This document shows, in pieces, positions 57,151-64,000 of a stretch of 64,000 bases of DNA. The notes beneath the pieces are model-generated. The model had not been told where the DNA came from and made no database searches. It was given only the letters and a program-made list of their open reading frames with translations. Position numbers and translations under genes: made by a program. Source of the DNA: Anthopleura xanthogrammica (lineage: Eukaryota; Cnidaria; Anthozoa; Actiniaria; Actiniidae); the NCBI GenBank assembly GCA_964019055.1, contig OZ025208.1, positions 18,121,212 to 18,185,211 of the forward strand. The letters are read 5' to 3'. The stretch's first letter is position 1. Each line of letters starts with the position of its first letter.

Positions 57151-59365
57151 AATTTTAGTATTTAATTGTGATATTACAATATGACATACCAGTAACACTA
57201 TCCTTCACCATTGGGAGTCCTTTGTGCTAGATGCCAGGAAAAGTCTAGATTGCAAGGTTCACTTACCTACAGTCAATCAATTTTTATTTGTCTCATTCAA
57301 ACAAGCAGGTTTTTGAGTCTCTACTCTCTGAGTAGACCACTTGCTAATTGGGGACACTATACTAAAAATATGCAACGAAACGAAGAAACCTATTGTTTGA
57401 GTTCATTTGCCTTAGACTTGGCACATGCGAAACCTGATGCCAAAACTGGGCCTAATTCAAATCTATTATATAATTTCTAAATATCATAAATAATCCTAAA
57501 TTTTAAATGTATGAAGCATGTCAATTTATTGCTGGGAGCCATTAGTCAAGCTCACGAAGGATTTAGTGACATATTTTTTACACAGTTGTGTGCTCAACAT
57601 TTCCTGTTAGAATATTGGACATTGGCCAAGATAGCTAGGTGTCTTTGCTGAAGAAGATTGACTTTATTTGTATGTTCTTTGATTTCATCAACACAGAGAT
57701 ATTGTCTCTGAATGAAATGTGTAATTTAATATTTAATATTTAATACTACCAGCTAATTGTTGACTCACATGACTATTATGCTATTTCTAAAAGCCTGTTG
57801 AGTCTGTTAGTGCATATTTATAAAACTATATAGAAATTTCTATTCCAGTTGGAATTATTATAATTTTTTTCAGCTGCATCATAACAAATAAATGAAATGA
57901 CATGAAGAGACATGCATTACCATGTAGGGACCACAATCACTTACATATCATATAGAAGTCATTGCCCATAGACTCGCAGCATTTGACTTGCAATATGCAA
58001 AGACTAGTTAACTGTTTATCAATGGGTGGTAAAGACATGGGACTACGTAGTGAATACTGCTAGGTTTTAGAAGGTTTATAAATAAATGTGCGTGAAGGAT
58101 TAGTGGACTTAAGCAAGTGTAAAAGACTTTTCCTTACCTTAATTCATTGCATACTATCATAATAGCCTTGGAAAGCAGTTCTTGAAGCTAGAAAGGATGC
58201 TTGAAGTAAAGAAATAAGTAAGTGTAAATTAGTATAGGAGTAAGCTCAGATGAATAACAAGCTGTCAAGTTATTTTTGTAAAATATATCCAGCAAGAAAA
58301 GGCTAATAAAACCCCAAAAAATCATTAACGAAAGGTAGTTTCTGCAACACTCTGGAGCCTTAAGGGTAAGGCACTAGAATGGAAGCCAAAACAAGGAAAT
58401 TCATGTGTCTTTTAGCTCAAAAACCCAACCACGTGCAAATGGTAGTAAAGGGAACGACAACCACTACGACGACAAGCTTTCGTTTGTAAAGGGGAAAAGT
58501 AACTTTTTAAAGACGAAAAAAGCTGTAACCCACGAACTAAATACGTAGAAGGAAAGAAATAATGTTTGTGTTGGAGTTTGCACAGTTTAGCGTAGTACAG
58601 GAGGTTTTCTTACCTGATAAAAGCGAGTGTTTGTTTGCAGTCAGTCATCAGATTGCCATGAGGTGAGTGAGCGAGACGAAAGACGTGAAGTGTGCTCGGT
58701 GTGCCTATGATTAGAACCGACAGGCTTTGCGGTCACTCGCTCGCTCAAATGGGGTATGGAGTAGTCGCAACGAGGGACCTGAGGACATCATGAAGTCCTA
58801 TGAGGGTTTAAATCCGTGTGAACACGAAGAACTGTGTGCACACCTACCGCTCGTAGGACGGGGAAGGTCGTGAAAGTGAATTTTTTCGGCAAAGATCGGG
58901 AGAAAAGTCGGTTCATTCCGATGTGAATCGGAGTCCTACGAGTGAAGCAGGGGCCCTCGTTCGCGAACGAGTCTTGGACCAACTTTGTAGAACAATACCA
59001 AATTAGTGGAGGAGGGTAGGGGGTAGCGGCGAGTGGATTGGCTTGTTGGTCAAAGACTTAGTATTTATTCTACAGTGCTTGGGATGAGGGTTGTTCCACG
59101 CGGGTTTGTTTGTTGGGTTGCCTGTGTCTTGCTCAGTGGGCCCTGGGGGCGACCTGGGGACGGGTGGTCTTACATCTATTGCAGTCATCTATTGCAGTGT
59201 TCGTAGTCTTCGATCTAGTCCCTGTTTGTTGTTCTTTTTTCAAGGCAATGAAACAACAACAACAGCTACTCCCTATACAACAATATCCATTTATATACGA
59301 GTGAAAACGGCTCTTTCTAGCAGGCTTTCCAATCAATATGTGTGTGTGCGCGCCAGATCGTGCAG
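57151..59365. other. Gene-free stretch
   Basis: Nothing convincing was found on either strand. The 57380-57460 segment belongs to the repeat family seen at 3205 and 18432. 58640-59180 is distinctly more GC-rich, with a GTTCGCGAACGAG palindrome at about 58958, but has no conserved frame. Confidence 0.5.
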
Positions 59366-59590
59366 GTACTTCGTGGGTGAACCTACTCTACATCTACAAC
59401 AAGGTCGTAAATCGATGTTCAAGTCGCACTAGAAGCACTTTTCTTTTAGTTCCAGTGGTGCCAAAATATGGAACGGTTTCCCCGAAACTATTAGAAACCC
59501 ACACGGCAATCATGTAAAACAGTAGCTATTTCATTTTTTAATTTTGTAACTATTGACTGATGATTTTCCGTGTTTAAATAAAGTTATACA
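59366..59590 (+). pseudogene. LINE 3' end (ORF2 C-terminus) relic
   Basis: GEPTLHLQQGRKSMFKSH, a stop codon, then FSFSSSGAKIWNGFPETIRN, ending at 59523-59525. The SGAKIWN..P motif is typical of the extreme C-terminus of L2/CR1-like elements. An AATAAAG near 59577 and a short ATAT tail follow. It is 5'-truncated. Confidence 0.65.
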
Positions 59591-59654
59591 TATATAGAAC
59601 AATACTCTACAATATTTCTCTCTATAATTGTATTCCACATACAACAGCGTTCAC

Positions 59655-59774
59655 CTTCTTGCACTGCAGGGCCCCTTCTTGCACTGCAGGGTTCCTTCTT
59701 GCAATGCAGGGCTCCTTCTTGCAATGCAGGGTTCCTTCTTGCAATACAGGGCTCCTTCTTGCAATGCAGGGCAC
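59655..59774. repeat. 20-bp tandem array, six copies
   Basis: Six head-to-tail copies of CTTCTTGCAATGCAGGGCTC, with C/A and C/T variants, directly abut the pentamer array that follows. Confidence 0.97.
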
Positions 59775-59789
59775 CTCGACAACAGCCTT

Positions 59790-60285
59790 CGCTATGCACT
59801 CTACTGTGCTCTACTGTACTCTACTGTACCCTACCCTACAATACTCACTATACTATACTGTACTCTACTATACTATACTGTACTCTACTGTACCCTACCC
59901 TACAATACTTTACTGTACTCTACTGTACTCTACTGTACTCTACTGTACTCTACTGTACCCTACCATACAATACTCACTATACTATACTGTACTCTACTGT
60001 ACCATACCATACCATACCATACAATACTTTACTGTACTATACTGTACTATACTGTACTCTACTGTACTATACTGTACTCTACTGTACTATACTGTACCCT
60101 ACTATACAATACTCACTATACTATACTGTACTCTGCTGTACTATACTGTACCATACCATACAATACTTTACTGTACTCTACTGTACTATAATATACTCTA
60201 CTGTACTCTACTGTACTCTACTGTACTATACAATACTCACTATACAATACTCACTATACAATACTCACTATACGATACTACACTA
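59790..60285. repeat. TACTN pentamer array (TACTGTACTC-type)
   Basis: Nearly pure 5-bp periodicity, mixing TACTG, TACTC, TACTA and TACAA words with CCATA interruptions. Tyr/Leu/Cys-rich open frames are by-products. Confidence 0.95.
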
Positions 60286-61015
60286 TACTATACTATACGT
60301 CACTATACGTCACTATACGTCACCATACGTCACCATACGTCACCATACGTCACCATACGTCACCATACGTCACTCTACGTCACTCTACTATACAATACGT
60401 CACTATACGTCACCATACGTCACTATACGTCACTATGCTATACAGTACGTCACTATACTATACCATACGTCACCATACGTCACTCTACGTCACTCTACTA
60501 TACCATACGTCACTATACGTCACAATACGTCACTATACTATACCATACGTCACTATACGTCACCATACGTCACCATACGTCACTATACTGTACCATACAA
60601 TACTTTACTTTACTGTACTATACCATACAATACTTTACTATACTCTACTGTACCATACTATACTATACGTCACTATACGTCACTATACGTCACTATACGT
60701 CACTATACGTCACTATACGTCACTATACTATACCATACGTCACTATACGTCACTATACTATACCATACGTCACTGTACGTCACTATACGTCAGTCTACGT
60801 CACTATACGTCAGTCTACGTCACTATACTATACAATACGTCACTATACTATACCATACGTCACTATACTAAACAATACGTCACTATGCTATACAATACGT
60901 CACTGTACGTCACTGTACGTCACTCTACGTCACTCTACGTCACTACACTATACTATACGTCACTATACGTCACTCTACGTCACCATACGTCACTCTACGT
61001 CACTATACTATACAA
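60286..61015. repeat. ACGTCACTAT decamer array
   Basis: Roughly 60 TACGTCAC words at mostly 10-bp spacing, interspersed with TATACTATAC blocks. It grew out of the same pentamer background as the preceding array, with the G-containing ACGTC variant amplified. Confidence 0.95.
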
Positions 61016-62335
61016 TGAACAACAACAACAGTGGTCATAGCAGAAGCATAGTGGTCCGAAGGCCCACGGGTTAGGTTTAGGGTTAGAATTTGGGAACACC
61101 TTCTAATGACAACAACAACAATGGTCATAGCACAAGCACAATGGAAGAAGGCATGCAGGCCCAGAGGGGTTAGGGTTAGGGGAAGTATTTGGGTAGACCT
61201 TCTATAGACAACAACAGTGGTTCATACCACAAGCATAACGGTCCAAAGGCCCACGGGTTAGGTTTAGGGGAAGTATTTGGGCAGACTTTCCAATGACAAC
61301 AACAACAGTGGTTCATACCACAAGCATGATGGTCCCAAGGCCCAAAGGGTTAGGTTTAGGGGAAGCATTTGGGTAGACTTTCCAATGACGACGACAACAA
61401 CAGGGTTCATACCACAAGCATAGTGGTCCAAAGGCTCACGGGTTAGGTTTAGGGGAAGTATTTGGGCAGACTTTCCAATGACAATGACAACAACCATGGT
61501 CATGGCAGAAGCATGATGGAAGGAGACTTCGTAGGTGCCCCTAGGTGGGTGAATGGCATTTTCCTCAGGTTTAAGTCCACTTTCGAGGAATAAAGTCCAA
61601 AGGCCCACGGGTTAGGTTTAGGGAAAGTATTTGGGCAGACTTTCTAATGACGACAACAGGCTTCGTAGGTGAATGGCATTTTACTCAGGTTTAATATAAG
61701 ACAAGGTTCGAGGAATAAAGTCCACATCCCTAGGGGTTAGGTTTAGGGGAAGTAATTGGGAAGACTTTCTAATAACAACAACAACAACAACAGTGGTTCA
61801 TACCACAAGCATGATGGTCCACATCCCTAGGGGTTAGGTTTAGGGAAAGTATTTGGGCAGACTTTCTAATGACAACGACAGTGGTCATAGCACAAGCACA
61901 ATAGAAGAAGGCTTCGTAGGTGAATGGCATTTTCCTCAGGTTTAAGTAGGTGTAAGTTTCGGGGAATAGACTCCACATCCCTAGGGGTTAGGTTTAGGGA
62001 AAGTATTTGGGTAGACTTTCTAATAAAAACAACCACAACAGGGGTCATACCACAAGCATGATGGTCCACAGGCCCACGGGTTAGGTTTAGGGGAAGTATT
62101 TGGGCAGACTTTCTAATGACAACAACAGGCTTCGTAGGTGAATGGCATTTTACTCAGGTTTAATATAAGACAAGGTTCGAGGAATGAAGTCCCAAGGCCC
62201 AGGGGTTAGGTTTAGGGGAAATATTTGGGTAGTCTTCCTAATGACAACAACAACAGTGGTTATATCAGAAGCATATATAGTGGTCCAAAGGCCCAGGGGG
62301 TAGGATTAGGGGGAGGATTTGGATAGTCTTTGCAA
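61016..62335. repeat. Degenerate tandem array with TTAGG-type telomere-like words
   Basis: About twelve copies of a 90-150-bp unit: ACAACAACAACAGTGGT, CATACCACAAGCAT, GGTCCAAAGGCCCACG, GGTTAGGTTTAGGGG, AAGTATTTGGGCAGACTTTC. Some units carry an extra GCTTCGTAGGTGAATGGC block. Another unit lies at 63085-63180. Confidence 0.93.
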
Positions 62336-62379
62336 TCTTACAACAGTCATCAGTAAAGACCCCTAGCCTAGAGTTAGGT

Positions 62380-62800
62380 TGGGTCTTTGCAACAATACTC
62401 TTTCCAGCAATGGTCTCTACAGCAAGAGTCCATGCAGCAATAGTCTCAGCAGCAATAGTCTCTGCAGCAACAGCCTTTACAGCAATAGTCTATGCAGCAA
62501 TAGTCTCTGCAGCAATGCTCTCTGCAGCAATAGTCTCTGCAACAATACTCTTTCCAGCAATAGTCTCTGCAGCAATGGTCTCTGCAGCAATGGTCTCTGC
62601 AGCAATAGTCTATGCACCAATAGTCTCTGCAGCAATAGTCTCTGCAGCAATAGTTTTTGCAGCAATAGTCTATGCAGCAAAATTGTCTATGCAGCAATAG
62701 TCTCTGCAGCAATAGTCTCTGCAGCAATGGTCTCTGCAGCAATGACAGTCTCTGCAGCAACAGTCTTTCCAGCAATGACAGTCTTCAGCAGTCTCGTAAG
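62380..62800. repeat. 15-bp tandem array (CTCTGCAGCAATAGT)
   Basis: About 28 copies of a 15-bp unit, with some copies losing or gaining three-base blocks and later copies altered to GATGACAGT. Ala/Ser/Asn-rich and Cys/Arg-rich frames on both strands are by-products. Confidence 0.96.
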
Positions 62801-62937
62801 CTTCGTCCATCCTGGAAAAGAAATGTGTGTGAGCAAGAGCATCGTAAACACGCACTCTAGGCATTCGCATTACCCTACATTTCAACTAGTTCCGCTCACC
62901 CAGACATTCCACTCTATACTCCATCCAAATCCTTACC

Positions 62938-63002
62938 CTGAACCTAACCCTAACCCTAACCCTAAACCTTACCCTAAACCTAACCCTAAACCTAACCCTA
63001 GA
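62938..63002. repeat. Interstitial CCCTAA-variant telomeric run
   Basis: About ten contiguous units of CCCTAA mixed with ACCTAA, ACCTTA and CCCTAAA. It is in the opposite orientation to the TTAGG words of the preceding array. It is too short and degenerate to be an active telomere. Confidence 0.85.
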
Positions 63003-63289
63003 GCCGCACGCCAGACCCCCTAAATACCTACCCCATCCCAACCCTATATCCTAACATTACCCCGAAATCTGACTCCCTAGCACCCACGGGTTAGGTTTAG
63101 GGGAAGTATTTGGATAGACTATCTAATGACAACAACAGCAGTGGTCATAGCAGAAGCATATTGGAAGAAGGCATGCATGCATCCATGAAGTTTCTTTCAT
63201 AGACTCGTAACCCCGACATTTCAAAGAACCCACCCCGACCCACCGACAAATGTTTCTCCAGCAATAGGGTAGTTACGCGTTTCAGGGGC

Positions 63290-64000
63290 TGTGGATCACT
63301 TTTCACCTAGGAACTTTGGGTACTTTGATTCTGAGAAAATCGACGAAAATTTTTCAAAGTGCTAACCCCAACCCACCCTATGCGAAATTTCAGTTTTGAA
63401 TCCACAAAAAAAGAAAGTCATCAGGTACCCTTAACTAACCCCAGAAACACCGTTTCTGATAGTTAAAACATCATCAGAGGTCATCTACTAGGAAACCCAT
63501 GTTTTAACCCTAACCGCATAGGGAGGGTTGGGGTTAGCACTTAGGAAAAATTTCAGAAATCGAAAAAAATTATTTCGTCTTATTAAGAAATCAACACCCT
63601 AGAAACGCTTAACTACACTTAGAAACACCGTTTCTGATAGTTAGAACAACATTAAATGTCATCTACTAGGATCCCCATGTTTCAACCCTAACCGTATATG
63701 GAGGGTTAGAGTTAGCACTTAGAAAAATTTTGAAAAAATCCAAAAAAAATTATTTCACTTTATTAGAACAAAAACATACTAGAATCACTTATCTAACCCC
63801 AGAAACACCGTTTCTGATAGTTAGAATATCATTTAGGGTCTTTTTCCAGGAAACCCATGTTTCAACCCTAGAAGTATAGGGAGGGTTAGAGTTAGCACTT
63901 AGAAAAAATTCGCAAAAATCCAAAAAAATTATTTCGTCTTATTAGGAAATAAACACCCTAGAAACACTTAACTACACCAGAAACACCGTTTCTGAAAGTA
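63290..64000. repeat. ~179-bp satellite running off the right edge
   Basis: AGAAACACCGTTTCTGATAG recurs at about 63443, 63621, 63801 and 63979 (spacings 178-180), followed each time by CCCATGTTT, AACCCTAACCG, GGGAGGGTT and GTTAGCACTTA. To the left, 63350-63390 carries the GTTAGCACTT..CGCATAGGG part in inverted orientation. Confidence 0.92.

Noticed and set aside
59628..61074. Tyr/Leu/Thr-rich ORFs of up to 471 codons
   Set aside because: They are by-products of 5- and 10-bp arrays, open in several frames at once.
62938..63002. True chromosome end
   Set aside because: The run is about 65 bp, degenerate, and followed by another kilobase of different repeats.

Overview
The window is animal nuclear DNA. 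Genes are split into many small exons with GT-AG introns, and five conserved metazoan genes can be assembled by joining exons in phase. The proteins, the L2/CR1-like reverse-transcriptase relics and the dense load of small terminal-inverted-repeat elements suggest an early-branching invertebrate, most likely a cnidarian (sea anemone or coral). The species is inferred, not shown.

Gene layout, left to right: TMEM241 (+, 5' end outside the window, last exon ends at 5876); CCDC73 (-, 17 exons, 14600 to 6136), tail-to-tail with TMEM241; PSMF1/PI31 (+, 9 exons, 14816-19722), head-to-head with CCDC73 across 215 bp; a PRL/PTP4A phosphatase (-, 4 coding exons, 28170 to 24170); and ZGRF1 (+, 42 exons, 30896-51420, with a possible spliced C-terminal tail to 52330). 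Roles known from the families are Golgi nucleotide-sugar transport, an uncharacterised coiled-coil protein, proteasome regulation, a prenylated phosphatase and a DNA-repair helicase. They do not form a pathway or operon.

The striking part is ZGRF1. Its introns carry seven unrelated tandem arrays or large repeats: a 48-bp array, a 1.8-kb near-perfect palindrome flanked by TTAA, a 33-bp array that splits the GRF zinc finger, a GAT-based array, a 67-bp array whose unit contains the splice acceptor and first bases of the next exon, a 62-bp array and a 4.6-kb 36-bp minisatellite. Every splice junction still joins in frame across them.

From 52.5 kb to the end no intact gene is visible. This part holds LINE relics, MITEs, a ~205-bp satellite, short-period arrays, a block rich in TTAGGG-variant sequence and a ~179-bp satellite running off the right edge. 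It looks like subtelomeric or heterochromatic repeat territory. The very long open reading frames in the arrays are by-products of unit lengths divisible by three and are not called as genes.
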